Of a stretch of DNA of 64,000 nt, positions 49,188-62,210 are shown piece after piece. The translations under genes and the position numbers were made by a program. The stretch comes from Hepsetus odoe. Lineage: Eukaryota > Chordata > Actinopteri > Characiformes > Hepsetidae. The stretch spans positions 23,374,673 through 23,438,672 of the forward strand of contig CM029370.1 of the NCBI GenBank assembly GCA_017165825.1, in the 5' to 3' direction. The notes under the pieces were generated by a model, which did not search any database, was not told the DNA's origin, and saw only the letters and a list, made by a program, of their open reading frames with translations. Position 1 is the first letter of the stretch. Each line of letters opens with the position of its first letter.

Positions 49188-49336
49188 GATCTGGCTGCAA
49201 GCAAGGACAATTTGACCTTGGAAGCTCTCAGGTCCACCCAGGCGATATCTCCAGCAGGACATGGGCATGTCCACCACAGCCAACCAATAACTCCACCCTC
49301 ATCTCAAGGCAGCTCAGCAGCATCCTTCTTCCTCAG
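49188..49336 (+). CDS. kif26a: kif26a coding exon 4 (up to the A-A-S-F-F segment)
   Basis: The exon is 149 bp and ends in phase 2. The acceptor is CCCTTGTTCATTTTTTCCTACAG and the donor CTCAG|GTAAGC. It starts in phase 0, matching exon 3, with DLAASKDNLTLEALRSTQ, and ends GSSAASFFLR (last codon split). In KIF26 proteins an A-A-S-F-F-x-R-A-A-Q-K-L stretch lies shortly before the motor domain, so the next exon should start with the A-A-Q-K-L part. I searched to 64000 for such an exon and did not see one, so intron 4 exceeds 14.6 kb. Most of the exon is Ser/Pro/His-rich and poorly conserved; identity rests on the C-terminal motif, phase and splice sites. Confidence 0.82.
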
Positions 49337-50649
49337 GTAAGCCCAACTCTTGCATTGTCTTCAGTGCATGTGTTTAGAGCATGCATGTCCAGGAGGCAGT
49401 CATTGATTCAGCCTGGGCCATGTTGCATGGCTCCTGACACCGTGTCACAGTCCTTTAGGTTCTCCCTCGGCCGCTCTCTCCCAACAAACCTGCTGTGGCT
49501 AGCCTCTGGCAGTCCTGTCAGCACATAGTGTTCTCACTGCCCATTGAGGCTGCAGAGGCGTGTAAAGCAGCCCAGTGTTATGTGGTAAAATGTCATCGAT
49601 CAATGTCTGGGCTTAATCGTCTTATGGTGTGCAAAATCCAAATGGGTGAAGACTGCGCTCAGTTGGACACAGCAGCAAAACGATGCCCTACAGGAAAACA
49701 CTTTATGGTAATGCATCATGCAGTGATATCACTAAGGTAAGGTAACAACACTTCTGAAGATAGCTATGTTCTGTTTTGTAGAAGATGAGGGTTTACTCAG
49801 AAATGTTAAGTCTCATAATCTTTTTACTGTTATGACTAAGACATTTATTAATGATTTTTTTTTTATCTTGATAGGTCTTGTGTTATGGTCAATATTGCTG
49901 TATTGGCTGAATTAGAGATATGAGAACACCCCCTTCTTGGTGGACATATAGCCCAGGATCATAGAGAATCATCAAATGAATGAAAAGAAAGATTTCACTT
50001 TGATTTTGAATTTTGGCCCAAAAATATTGCAAATTGAAGAAAATGTGTTTCTGATTAAGCCAATAAGGTTTCGTTTCTTACATGTCAGTTGTCTTTTCAG
50101 ACATGGTGACTCTGGATTTTTGCCAATTTACTTTTCACCCAAAAAAGATGGAGCAGTTTTAAATTATAATAGATCACATTTGCCAATGCCTTCATTTACG
50201 ACCAAATGAACTGTTAAAGGTCTGACAATTGCTCATATACACAGAGACTGGGGATGTGCGTGTGTTGAAGGATGAGGCTGTGTGTCCATGAATAGAATGA
50301 ATTGCTTAGAAGTGTTGGACACTAATTGCTGTGTGACCATGCATGCAATTAGCTTATTGGTGACAGGTGCTTTTCTGACTAGCATGCAGAGGTAAACCGT
50401 CTTCACCACTGTCTGCAGTAAATCACTGTGGTCATTAAGATGTGAAAAACACACTGGGACAGCACAATCATCTGTTAGCTGGACTGCAGATAGTGAGAGA
50501 ACCTGTATTTATTTCCTCTGGCTGCCATTTGTTTTTTATTTTTACTGCTATGCATCATTAAATTCTTGAATTATAACTGAAGCCATATTTAAAGATCTGA
50601 TAAATATTTTCATATTCTAATATTCTTTTAAAGATTGCCTTGAATAGAC

Positions 50650-50835
50650 AGGTGGAATGGAGATGCTAAATTAACCTCCGATTTAAGGCTATGTGTACGA
50701 GAGTGTTTGTCCATGTGTCTGCTCTGCGATGGACAGGCGATCTGTCTAGAGTGTTTGTTCACATGAGTGCTGTGACCCTGTGACCCGGTTTAGGAAAAGA
50801 GGTTAAGATAATTGATAGGTGGATTAATGAATAGG
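50650..50835 (+). repeat. Decayed second-family SINE 3' half
   Basis: GGAATGGAGATGCTAAATTA, GTGTCTGCTCTGCGATGGAC, AGGCGATCTGTCTAGAGTGT and a GATAGGTGGATTAATGAA end match the order of the copy at 25977. Confidence 0.45.
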
Positions 50836-50849
50836 CTAACAGAGTTTTC

Positions 50850-50970
50850 ATTCATTTTCGTAGCCGCTCGTCCTCATTAAGGTCAAGGGCGATGCTGGCA
50901 CCTATCCCAGCTCCTACAGGCAAAAGGGGAGGGAACAGCCTGGACAGGTCGCCAACCCATTGCAGGGCAG
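50850..50970 (-). repeat. Decayed A-type SINE tail
   Basis: TTCATTTTCGTAGCCGCTCG, GGCACCTATCCCAGCTCCTA and GCCTGGACAGGTCGCCAACC are the reverse of the A-type 3' domain. Confidence 0.55.
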
Positions 50971-51101
50971 CTAATAGAATATGCAATAATAAACAAAAAT
51001 GACCTTAAAGTGCTAATCCAGGGGTGCTTTACCAAACTGGCAACCCTGGCAGGAAATGTGGAATAGTAGTGAAGGATTTTAAACTACACTTAATGAATGA
51101 G

Positions 51102-51347
51102 GGGCAGCGGTGGCCTAGTGGTTAGGGAGTCGACCCCGGATCGGAACGGGTTCAAACCCCTTACTGGTGGGTTGCCCTGAGGTACCCTTGAGCAAGGTGC
51201 CGTCCCCGTCGGTTCGCTCCTCCCTGTGATAGGCTGGTGACCTGTCCAGGGTGTGTCCCCCTCCTTCGTCCTGTGTGAGCTGGGATGGACTCCAGCACCC
51301 CCCCCACGACCCTAATTAGGACAAGTGGCCCAGAAAATGACTGACTG
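51102..51347 (+). mobile_element. Full-length SINE, A tail, with 14 bp target duplication
   Basis: A box TGGCCTAGTGG (51111-51121), B box GGGTTCAAACCCC (51148-51160), centre CCCTGAGGTACCCTTGAGCA, tail TGATAGGCTGGTGACCTGTC to GGACAAGTGGCCCAGAAAAT plus GACT repeats. ACTTAATGAATGAG flanks it at 51088-51101 and 51348-51361. Confidence 0.95.
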
Positions 51348-54014
51348 ACTTAATGAATGAGACTGATGTAATTTTTTCAAATCAGAGTTCCACTACAATT
51401 AAGTTCAGATAGGCTGACTTCTTACAGCCCTATTTCCACAAGCATTAAATAAAAAATATATAATGTTTTTGTTTTTTTGACAAAAATTGGTTTGCAACAT
51501 GAAAACCTGGTTCCTACCTAGAAGCAAAAATTGTTGTTTTTTCCAACAGTAACCATGGTGACATTGGTGGGCGTGTCCTTCTCTTTGTTTCTGTCACATA
51601 GCACCTCCTCCATCTATGTTATCGATGTATCGATAAATTCTTAATTATAGCAATTTGGCAAAATGCAGGTTGGTTTCCCAGAACACATCAAGGTTCCCAC
51701 AATCCTGAAGGGGACTGGTGTTGGAACAGTGCAGGACAGATTATGAAATATGCCTAAATTCCTTCAGTAAACAAATCACTTTTTTTAGACATATCATGTC
51801 TAAAAATATCATTAGGTGTGTTTAGGTTTAAAATATCATTAGGTGTTTTTAATAGAACAGTGAAAAACATGCTTGACATGCATATTGCCCTGCATGCGTA
51901 TTGTCTCCCCATATGAAAGAGAATGAACCTTTCTGTGTATCGGCAAACTCACATGTCATTGCAAGGTGTGGTTTAGGTTGACAGACAAGGTAGGGAATGT
52001 CCTGTGGCCTGCACTCATTTGTCTTTTGTTGAAATAGATATTGCTTTGTACATTGACTTATTCAACAATCCTTTGAAGTAAAGCGCGTATCATTATGCAA
52101 ATGGAACACCTCAAACAAATGCACACTGTTTTAAATATTGCTCAACAGATCGCCTGTGGCCTTTAGACATATCCAGAGAAATGTTTTCCGATGGTTCAGA
52201 CTGGGCGGGGAAAGAGAGCAGCTCTATTGTCTGGTAAATCCAGTGCCCTCACTTTGGCCTTGACTTTCAGTAGGCACACATGCACACCTTGTCCAAGGTC
52301 TCCAACAGTAAGTTGCCATGGTTGCACAGTTGTAAAGGGAGCAGCAGAAAAAAGAAAGAATTGGAGAAAGGCAAGGAGAGAGTGAAAAGCAGCGTGTCAT
52401 TTTGGACACTCGCTTGTTATGGGGCATAGGCTCACTCTTACTTAAACCTGGCCAAAACCTGGTTTTACAGTTACTCAGTGTTGCTCTCCCCCAGATTTAA
52501 ACCTTCAGTCTATACATGTTACCTGAAGTTAAATTATTATTTATTTTTTTTACTTGTAGTTGTTTTTTACTGCATCCTTAAATCACTTAAATCAAAACAT
52601 GTCCAATTGTTAAACAATCCCAACTTGTGTATGTGATTTCTAGCACAACACAACACACTGTTATAGATATAAATGGACACAAGGGCTGTCAAGAACACTG
52701 TTACTCCTACTAGAAATACAGCTAAACTACTGCGTATCCTAAAAACGCCCACAGACAACAACAGTGTCAGACACCACATGCAGGAGGAATAATATATAAT
52801 GACTTGTTGCAGCTTGTAGGTGTGTTTTATGGAATATTTTGCACAATTTAGTGGTTGAGCTTTAAGCAATGTTATGGTGATTTGGTATCAAACTGTGGAT
52901 TGTACAGAAACACAGTGGTAAAAAACAAATATAGCTATCTTATCTACTGTGCAAAATAACCAGAGAAACTGCACGTGTCCTCTGACTTGTCAAATGTTAA
53001 TCAAAAAGTACACAAATATTTAACTTTGGGTTACTATTTTGACAAACTATACTCGGCATATACTTATTGGCCATATTGTATTCAAAATGTATGCAAAAAA
53101 ACCCATTTTAGGATAAAACCCTCTCGTAAATCTACTGTAAAATGTCTCAAGCATCAGGCAGTAGGACCATTTGATTTATCTTTACTAACTTTAATAACGG
53201 TTAAATTCTTATCCCCGATTCTTATCCCCATCGCTGCAAACAGTTCTGCCTCGGGACGCTTTCCCATCAGCAACTCTGAATGACTTTGTAAATGACTCTG
53301 AAGCTTTTTTTGTTTTGTTTTGTTTTTTTATCTATATAGTTATGCAGAACGTTTTGAAAATTCGCTGGTTTATTCCCCTTTAAAAGAAATGTGCTTGTGC
53401 CTTTTGGTATTCATAAAGTGAGAGAAAGGATGATGTCGTGTAAGATCAGTGACAGCAAAGCCCAGTTTTGCTCTTCACAACTGCTGTTTGCTTAAGCTTC
53501 ATGTCTCCAGTGCCTAATGCCCTCTCCCAGAGCTGGCAGAGCCTGTCGGTGTGAATCATGGTGCCATCAACATGCAACCTGCCTCCTCAAGTGGCATGCT
53601 GTGCTTCAGTGACCTTTGATCCCAGTGGTTGACCAAACAGTGTTTGGGAACGGATGGGCTGTTGTGACAGGTTCCTTTTCACTCTGTTAAGATTTGACAG
53701 GCGAGTAAACAAGCCCAGAGGAGTGAAAAGATGCACAAAAAACAAACACACAAAAGTGACATACATAGCGTGCTCTCTTTTTGTAGAGCTTTTTTTTTCC
53801 CAGCTCATTATCGGCTGGTGTATGTTATCTCCATCCTTTATTTCTTGACCCCTGAAGCCCCCCTGTGTCCTTCCTGACAATCGGAGGCTTCAGTACTGGC
53901 ATTTTTAGTGCTATGATACTCATTTTATTCTTTTATTTTATTCTTTTATGTACATTATTTTTAATACCTGAGATCTCAACACTGCAATGATTTGTTCATT
54001 GCAAATTAAATGCG

Positions 54015-54129
54015 TTATTATTATTATTATTATTATTGTTGAAGCAGGAAGATGCAGAGGACCGTAAGAAATGGAGAAAGTTGATCCGCTGTGGCGACCC
54101 CTAGGAGCAGCCGAAAGAAAAAGAAGACG

Positions 54130-54160
<31 letters not shown>

Positions 54161-54195
54161 GTAGTAGTAGTAGTAGTATTGTTATTGTTATTATG
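54015..54195 (+). mobile_element. LINE 3' terminus between (ATT)n tracts
   Basis: GAAGCAGGAAGATGCAGAGG then AAGTTGATCCGCTGTGGCGA and GGAGCAGCCGAAAGAAAAAG encode the E-D-A-E-D...W-x-x-L-I-R-C-G-D-P end also seen at 34625, in + orientation. ATT runs flank it at 54015-54038 and 54131-54195. Confidence 0.7.
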
Positions 54196-56128
54196 AGATA
54201 AACTTCAGAAGCCCTTCAGAGAATGGCTAATGATTTAGTTTTACTAAAGTTTTTTTTTGTTGTTGATTTTCGTAAAATGTTTGAATTTAATCAAATTCAA
54301 TTAATCAATTCAAAAGCTCTACTATTATTTAATTGCTTCATATCTGGCATTTATATGTTTATTTTGAGTTTACAACTGAAAATGAAAGCATAAATACATA
54401 CACACTTTAAATCTGGCATTTATATATTAGATACAGCATACAGCCTTCCTCATAAGACCTCACAACATGGCCTTTTTCAGTGATGTATCTAGTTATGTGT
54501 AGTTAAGCAAGCTTGGCTATGGGTTAAGCCTTTAGGCACTGGATGTCTGGGACCAATTTAGTCAAAAATCAGTACTTTAGGCTTTCTTGAGACTCTAGAA
54601 AAGTCATAGGCTAAATATAAAAGATTTTTAATGGGTCTTATCAATGGGTTTGTGTTAGATCATTAACAGTAGCAGCTCTAGTCATGGTTGTATTTAAATA
54701 TATTAGCAAAAAAAATCACGTTTAGTGGGTTTAGCTAATATGCCCAATGTTACATACCACATTATCAGGTTTATTACCATCTAAATCAGCTTCTCATCAT
54801 CAGGTGGTATCTACCGAAGTTCTCCTTTGACCTTAGAGGGGAGCACTGCATTAGTGTGATATGTAGCCTGGACACCTAAATGCTTCATGTCTGGCATTTA
54901 TATGTTAGATGCAACATACAGCGTGCCTCATATTACATTCCAGAGAAGGCCATCGCCCTGGTGTGGCACAAGATTTTGCAGGAGTGTGCAAAAATCAGGT
55001 GCTGGGAGCAAGTGGGCTTTTACGATGGAGGGTCGGCCATAATCTTGCCTTCAAAGATTTACAGATAAAAGGAGAGTGGCTTCTCTCTGTCTAGCGATAG
55101 GTCTGGCCGTGGAGGCTTTGATGTTATTCCCTGGCTGAAGAGCCTCTCGTGTGCTTGGTAGTTTCTCTATAGGTTTTTTTTCTCTCTCTCTCTATCTTCT
55201 CTCCTCATTCTCAGTTCTGTAATCTGTATGTAAAGGAATGATTTTGGTGTTTGAATAGTTTTCTCTCTCCATGAGCCGCAATGAATTATTCATATGGATG
55301 CACCGTAGTTCTGCCTGTTCCTTTGGAGCGAAATTACATACAATCCCAGTAAATGTCAGAAATGATGTAGAGGTGCACATCTTTCATGTAATGGATGTCA
55401 CCAAATGTCCAGTTGCAGCTACATGCTTTTAGCAAGTGTTTGTGGCTTTTGCAACATTATTCAGCACAACTTTATCTGGAAATATAGAGACTGAACATAA
55501 TGCACATAAAGAAGAATTATATCGGAGAATGAATGGCTCTTTGAAACAAATACTTGTTGCTATGCACTAATCCAGGAATCTGTTACATGACTTTATCATC
55601 TATAACATGATGAGGCAAGACAAGACTTTTTGCTGACCCTCACCTGACACCTCTGCTGTATTTTCTTTTTACAAATGCTTCTGTTTAGTTCAGAAAATTG
55701 CTGAACGAGTTAGACCTGGATGCAGGTTTACATCATGCAAACCTGTTAGCTACTGTATGGTAGATCACCCAGCGAAAGAGCTGGACTTGCTGAAATCCTC
55801 ATGGGATCATAATTTCTCGCCGATAACATGGTTAGACACTACAGAACACGATAACGAAACACTCTGTCAGCCAATTAGGTGAACACTGCAACACTTTTAT
55901 AACCACGCAGTGCTTTCAAATGTTTTTGTTTTCTGAGAATCATTTGCAGTTTTCTCATATTTCAGAAATCCGCTCTTTTTAAAAAGTTTTTTTTTTTACC
56001 ATTTTCATCATTTAACCACTGAAATGCTGTGCGTCATTGAATTCAGGCCTGTATTAATATTCATTATGTGCATTCAGCAGATCACATTTTGCTCAAAGTG
56101 CTGCTTTGAATGTATGTATCTTCCTTAT

Positions 56129-56380
56129 GAAAGTGAAAGTGACAACCCTTGTCATTGCAAGGTCAAAGCACAGCAGACAGTGAACCACAACGAAATTGGA
56201 CTCTGCATTTAACCCATGCACACTCAAACACCGTGCAGCAGTGGGCAGCTATTGAAAGCGCCCAGGGAGCAGTGACAGGGACAGCACCTTGCTCTAGGGT
56301 ACCTCAGGGCAACCTATTAGGAAGGGGTTCGAACCCCCGATCCTCCGGCTAATGCCCTAACCACTAGGCCACCAATGCTA
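56129..56380 (-). mobile_element. tRNA-headed SINE, B tail
   Basis: GAAAGTGAAAGTGACAACCC, CAGTGAACCACAACGAAATT, GCGCCCAGGGAGCAGTGACA, B box GGGGTTCGAACCCCC, CCTAACCACTAGGCCACCAA. Full length and little diverged. Confidence 0.92.
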
Positions 56381-56766
56381 TGTTATATGGTTTGATGATT
56401 TGGTCTATTTAATCATGTAAGCATTCAGTAGAACATGTGACATCTATCACTTTCACTTCACCTGTTTAAAATCTGTCTTCTTTATGTTTAATGTTATTTT
56501 TAGCTCATGCTTGTACCACCTGTATCACATCTCTTGGGAGCAGAGCTCTTTCTCTGGCACCATACTGTCTGCCAAGTGGCCTTTGGGATTAAAAAATGGT
56601 GTAATGGTGTGTTGTCATAGAACCTCTCCCACACATATAATACATGTTTGATTCTGGGGCAGTCTAAGTTTAATACGAACATTTTAATCTCTATTATAAT
56701 TCCATCCTCCACGAAACCCTTTACTTAGTTTAATAAAAGTCTTATGGAAAAATAAAGGGGGGGGCG

Positions 56767-56940
<174 letters not shown>

Positions 56941-57109
56941 TAAATCTCTTCTAATTGGGGAAAAAATGGTTTGACATAAATTGCATTTTATGGAATGACA
57001 TGAAGGATTTAGAAGAGCTGAGTAAAGTTTCAGCTTTTTCTAATCAACAAACTTTCAGTCTCTTCAGATTTTCTTCCTTCTTTTACTTATTTCTATTGCC
57101 TGACAGACC

Positions 57110-57268
57110 ATTAGGTTGCCCTTGAGCAAGATACGGTCCCTGACACTGCCCTGGTGCTTAATAGCTGCCCCCTGCTGAGTGTGGGTAAATGCAGAGGTAA
57201 TTTCAGTGGGGTTCACTGTGTGCTGTACTGTGTACTCACAATGACAAGAATAGTCACTACTTTCACTG
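57110..57268 (+). mobile_element. 5'-truncated SINE, B tail, diverged
   Basis: It starts inside the centre at TTGCCCTTGAGCAAGATACG and runs through AATGCAGAGGTAATTTCAGT to CAATGACAAGAATAGTCACT. The tRNA-like head is absent. Confidence 0.75.
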
Positions 57269-57282
57269 CTCCTACTATAAGT

Positions 57283-57590
57283 GCCCCAATGGTTCATCTG
57301 CCTTCATATCCTCCAGCCCTCTGCATCTTCCTGTTTTGCCCCAACTGTCTGCATGTCCTCGATGTCCTCTTCTTCTCTTTCCTGGCATCTCCATTCTCCC
57401 AATTCTCTCAAAATCCTTCTCCCAAAATGATCCTTGTCTCTCATCTGCACGATTCAAATCCAACATAATTCATTTTCTGACTCTGGTTCCAAACTGTCCA
57501 ACCTGTAATATGCTCCTTTATTTGCTTCATTCCAATCCCCTGTCCATCCTCATCCCTTCCAACGCAGAAATTCAGCAACCTTCAAATTTC
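57283..57590 (-). mobile_element. LINE reverse-transcriptase C-terminal fragment
   Basis: On the - strand it has RMEMPGKRRRGH and an E-D-M-like end, and the upstream DNA (CCAAACTGTCCAACCTG, CATCCTCATCCCTTCCAACG) follows the family of the 34625 copy. Frame-broken and directly after the SINE at 57110. Confidence 0.6.
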
Positions 57591-58290
57591 CGAACACTCC
57601 CTTTAAATGACCTCAGTTGAGCCCAGGCTTGCATTATTCACACATCGAAAAATTACTCACAGTCAATTTCACACTGTTTTTCTTGTACTGCTGATAATAG
57701 CCCAAGACGAATAAGACGACAAGTTAAGAGGTTACACTAGAGAAGCTAATCTTTCTTACTATTTTTCTGAGTAACTGCGATGATTATTCTGTGCTGTTAC
57801 ATAACTGTGGTATGAATTGAATCTGCTCTGAATTTCTTAGCTTGTTTCATTTAACTACATGTAAGAAATGTTTCATAATGAACACCCCATGCTGCAGAGA
57901 CTTCTAAGGGTTAACTCACACTGTGTGACACTGTGTGCAGAGCATCAGTCACTTTTTGTTCTCGACACTGTAAGTGTTGCTGGCTGATAAAGCCATTTCC
58001 AGCCGTTTAATCTCCTTTTCTCCTTCAGAAACAGTGCTGCTCTTTCTCACCCCAGCCTCTTCCTGCCTGAGTGTGAGCATGTATTACCGAAGGCGAAATA
58101 AAGAAACACTTAAATAAATATAAAATCTATGCAGCGCTCTTTGCTTTAGTCCTTTTTGCCCTTCCTATTTGCTGCTAAGCTCATGATGAAAAGTGTTGAA
58201 CATGCTGTTCAAAAGGAGAGATACCTAGCCATGTGCTACCTTTGAGCACCCTCTCAGATAATCGCTGTCACGACTGCTCTCACTCTTTTC

Positions 58291-58413
58291 AGTGTGTGTG
58301 TGCGTGTGTGTGCTGCAAAGGTGTCCGTGTGTGTGTGTGTGTACTGTTTATGTACTTGGTTGACCCAAAGGGGTGTAAGGCATAATCACATTATAGAGAG
58401 AGAGAGAGAGAGA
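58291..58413. repeat. (GT)n and (GA)n tracts
   Basis: Interrupted GT runs at 58291-58344 and a GA run at 58395-58413. Confidence 0.85.
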
Positions 58414-59423
58414 AGATGGAGAAAGAGTAAGAAAGTGACAGGGAGAAAGAATGACAGAAAGTGAAAGGAAGAGAAAGATAGAAAGTCATAGACAGAAAGT
58501 GAGAGGAGTAATCAGGTGAAGTAGGCAGTAGCAGCACTTGAGCTTATCAGTGTCAGTGAGATGTAAACCACAGAGATGCCGCTGCAGAATGAAAAAAGTA
58601 AAGGAGGAAAACAGTTTCTACCTAGTCACCTGTCAAACAGCATCAGAGATGGGTTAGAAGAAGCGAGTGAGCACGAATTATTTTTAGCCTGTGTGCACAG
58701 ACCCCTATTCTCCCTGGGATGAAAATGACACAGGAGAGACGGCTATGAGCCCGAGAGGATCACATGGTCTCCAGCACATGCATGGTGTTTCATTAGTGGA
58801 TTAATAGCTCTCTTCAGATGCTACACTGACAAAAGCTGCTCTGAATGTGTAACTTCACAAATGAGAAGCTGCAATATGAAGGACGTCAATTTATTTTGAT
58901 GCATTTTATTCTGATCTAACCACATGAAATGTTTCAGCGGTAAGAACTGCTTTAATTGAATCACAGACTTTTACAATGTCAACTTGTTGGAGTTATTAGT
59001 GAATTTGTTTCAAACACGGTCAATAGTAGGTATAGACCATGTAGCCATATGCAAAATTAACAAAGAAATTTACATTTACAGCAACCAATCACAGATTGCT
59101 GTTTTACCCTGACATTTAGTGTCTCAGCGTGACCCATCAATTCAACAAACTCTGAAACAATGTTAGGTTGAAACAAGCAAACATTATTTTATTTTTATGA
59201 AAACTTTTGAATAAAGATGTGAAGATGCCGCAATCTCACTAACTTTTTTCCCCTGCTCCAGTAGCTTTCATGAGAGGCTCAGTCTTGACAGCTTGTGTTT
59301 CCTGTCAGACAGATAAACCCCACTGTGCCGAGTTGTGAGACCAGCCAGTTAGAATGGAAGTTACAAAATCAATATAGTTAGCAGTTTAATTGGTAAAAGA
59401 TATCAGCTGAGCTGCTCACAAGT

Positions 59424-59541
59424 GTCTGAAACCAAGGGCTTCAGACTCGGACTGATAGCCTGCCGCTAGTTGATTCTATCACATGGGCTAAGCCTAGTCT
59501 TAGAATCAACTACCGGCAGGCTTAGGCTTAGCCCATGTGAT
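59424..59541. repeat. Interlocked inverted repeats (A-B-A'-B') plus a small hairpin
   Basis: A (59458-59477, GCCTGCCGCTAGTTGATTCT) pairs with A' (59502-59521) at 19 of 20 bases. B (59478-59495, ATCACATGGGCTAAGCCT) pairs with B' (59524-59541) at 18 of 18. The order A-B-A'-B' is the pseudoknot arrangement, not a simple hairpin. A separate GTCTGAA/TTCAGAC hairpin lies at 59424-59446. Confidence 0.9.
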
Positions 59542-62210
59542 TGTACCCAGCCCTAAATACTGTGCCTCAATCATTTCACACCCCGTTCTTGTATGTATTG
59601 CTCTTTGGGTTTAGTTAGTGAATGTCTGTCTACTGACATTTACTGAATATTTATTCACTGACATGGTCATGCTTTAAGGGTCTTGATAAGACCAAAGAAC
59701 CGGATAACATAGAAACGGTCTAGATTTCGGTAGCAACTAAAATGGGGAAACAGGCATTATTTCTATCGAGTGGTGATGAATGGCGGCCTAATGGCTTAGT
59801 TGTAGCTATTTAGTGCCTCATCCTCCCTTTGTGCAATGTTTTGTTTCAGACTACATTATTCAAAATGTGAATACTTCTCATTTAGCATATAACAGTTTAA
59901 TTTATTTTATGCCAACAGAGAGCCATCACCCTGGGAATTGAAGGCTCTCCGAAACAAGTCCAGTGTGGCTTCTGCGATCATTTCACTTTGAAATTTATTC
60001 AGATCGTAATTTATCGGGTTTCAAGCTGGCTATCTGCCAGAAATACTCTGCATACCTCCAGTACTCTCTAGTCCCCCCATTTCTTCCTGAACACCCCGCC
60101 CTCCTAACTTAGCTTCCCCCCACTCGCCTAATCCTACCTCTCTCATTTCACACTCCACGCTGTCACAGATGAATGCTAATAAGATCACTGGAGATTACCT
60201 GCTTTTCATTTTTAAAAAGCCCCCCTCATTCATTTTAACCTTTTATCAGGGGGTTAGCCACATGAAAAAAACATGTGTACAGTAGATTCTCATTCAAGAG
60301 GGTCAGGTTGATAAAAAGAGATGGGGAACGATAAAGGAGCACTCCTCATCCAGATATTGACAGAGTCGATGGGTGACTGCTCTGGAGACTCTGAGCCGAG
60401 GTGTTTGATGTTTTCCGGTTTGGAGTTTCTATAAAAAATGAGTGCTGGGGTTTGATGGGCTTCTGCCAGTTCAAACCATCATGTAGCTGAGGAGGAATAG
60501 CATAAGTTAGCTCAATAACAGATCTGTCTCCTTCTTCTACCATCCAAGCCTCTGCAGATCACCACCATCACTACTGCTCAACCTGTGGGTGGTCGCATTA
60601 CTGTTAATGTATGATTAGTACTAGCTCCATGCTTGGCCTCTAGCTAAGTCCAGCCTGATCAGTAACACCATGGGGAGGCTTTCTTCAAAGCCTGAGTTGT
60701 GCCACAGAGCAGCAAGGTGCCCCACAGTGGGGTCAGACTGACCCACTGAGTGTTGATTGTCACTGGCAAAACCAGACATGCTAGTATGCTGTGAGAAGCT
60801 GAGCCTGGGCATGGTGCTGCTGCCCCCTGGCACTGCACAACAAAGGCCCCACACAACATGGCCCCACACATGAAGCATCCTTCAATAAGTCAGGCAGCCT
60901 TGACCCCATGATGTCACCAGAAGTACCTGTCAGCCAGGATAAAGACAAAGAGCTTAGAAATAATGAAAATGGCCACCCAGCAGGTTACGATCATTTAGAC
61001 AGGTTAGGCAAAGAAGTGTTGTTTTGGGCATGTCAGTCAGAGTTTAGTCACAACTATCGAGCCCCCATGCTGTTTATTTGAGTGCACTGAGCCTAAGGCT
61101 CCGTTGCCTGAGGCCGACTCATGGACACATTATTGGCTTTCTTACTGGCAGGAGGCACTCAGGACAAATGAAAGAGATCATGGATTGATTGACCTAGCAA
61201 GAGACTCCATGATTTAGAAGGCTTTATAATTTAAGGCGGGTGCTTTAACAGGGAAAGATGGACAGGAGGGAGCAACATGAAAGGCTTAGTGTCTGAATGA
61301 TATCATGAGGTAATCCAACCACAAAGGAAATGTTGGGTTTAACTTGATCCTAAATAAGCAATGGCTAATATTTACAGTATTGCTAAGCATCCGATCTGAA
61401 GATTTCTAGAATATAATCTACAAAAAAGCTGTTAGGTCTCCTGTTGAAGGCCAAAATCTTAGTTCATCCATCATCTATAAAGAACATCTTTTGAAGAGAT
61501 TGATAGAGGAATATGGAGCTTACAGCTGAATCTTCTCATCAAACATTCAACCCCACCCTTCAACCAAGCTGAACTTTAGATTCTTTTCAAACTCCTGATT
61601 TTGTTTTCAAGTTTTTATTTATTCTTGCAGATTTAAAGCTTGACATAATGGGGCTTCACTTATGGGGCTTTGTTCTGTACCTCATTACCCCACTCACATG
61701 CTAGACTACTCGCTGAACTAGTGCAAGCATATCTTCCCAGCTATAGCTCTACTGAAGCACCCTCAAGAACCGAAGTGGATGGAGACAGGACCCCCCCCCA
61801 CACCCCCCACCCCATTTTAAAGCTGTCGGGTGGGCTTAGAACAAACAGGAAATAGAATATCTAGTTCTAATCAAAAAGAGGGACTTAACCATCCATCCTT
61901 TTTACTGCTGTCAAGCCCAACATCCCTCACAATGATGTACATTATTGCACCTGAACCATTCATCTCACTCTCATTCATGGAGCTGGATTGGATCCATTTT
62001 CTATTTAAGCCTCCCTTCTGGAAATCTGACATACGACCTCTTATCAGACAGTCAATCCTCCTGTTGCTTTAAGCACCTGTTTTAAGCCACAGTTGTCTGA
62101 TTAAATTCTGCTTTTTGAAATAGCTCCTTCCATGCCAGTTAAGGGCTTAAGGTTGCAGTAAGCCCCTACTGCTGCTGACCTTTCTGGGGGGCAAGCCAGA
62201 GAGTCCACCA

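Noticed and set aside
49495..49740. 81-codon + frame just after exon 4, considered as a continuation of kif26a
   Set aside because: It lacks the expected A-A-Q-K-L start, is out of step with the phase 2 junction, and exon 4 has a strong donor at 49337.
52975..53283. 102-codon + frame
   Set aside because: AT-rich, no splice signals, mixed composition without domain; similar in length to other chance frames in this window.
60621..60878. Overlapping 85- and 70-codon - strand frames
   Set aside because: Two frames open over the same GC-rich patch, no splice sites in phase, no recognised family. Could be an unknown repeat.
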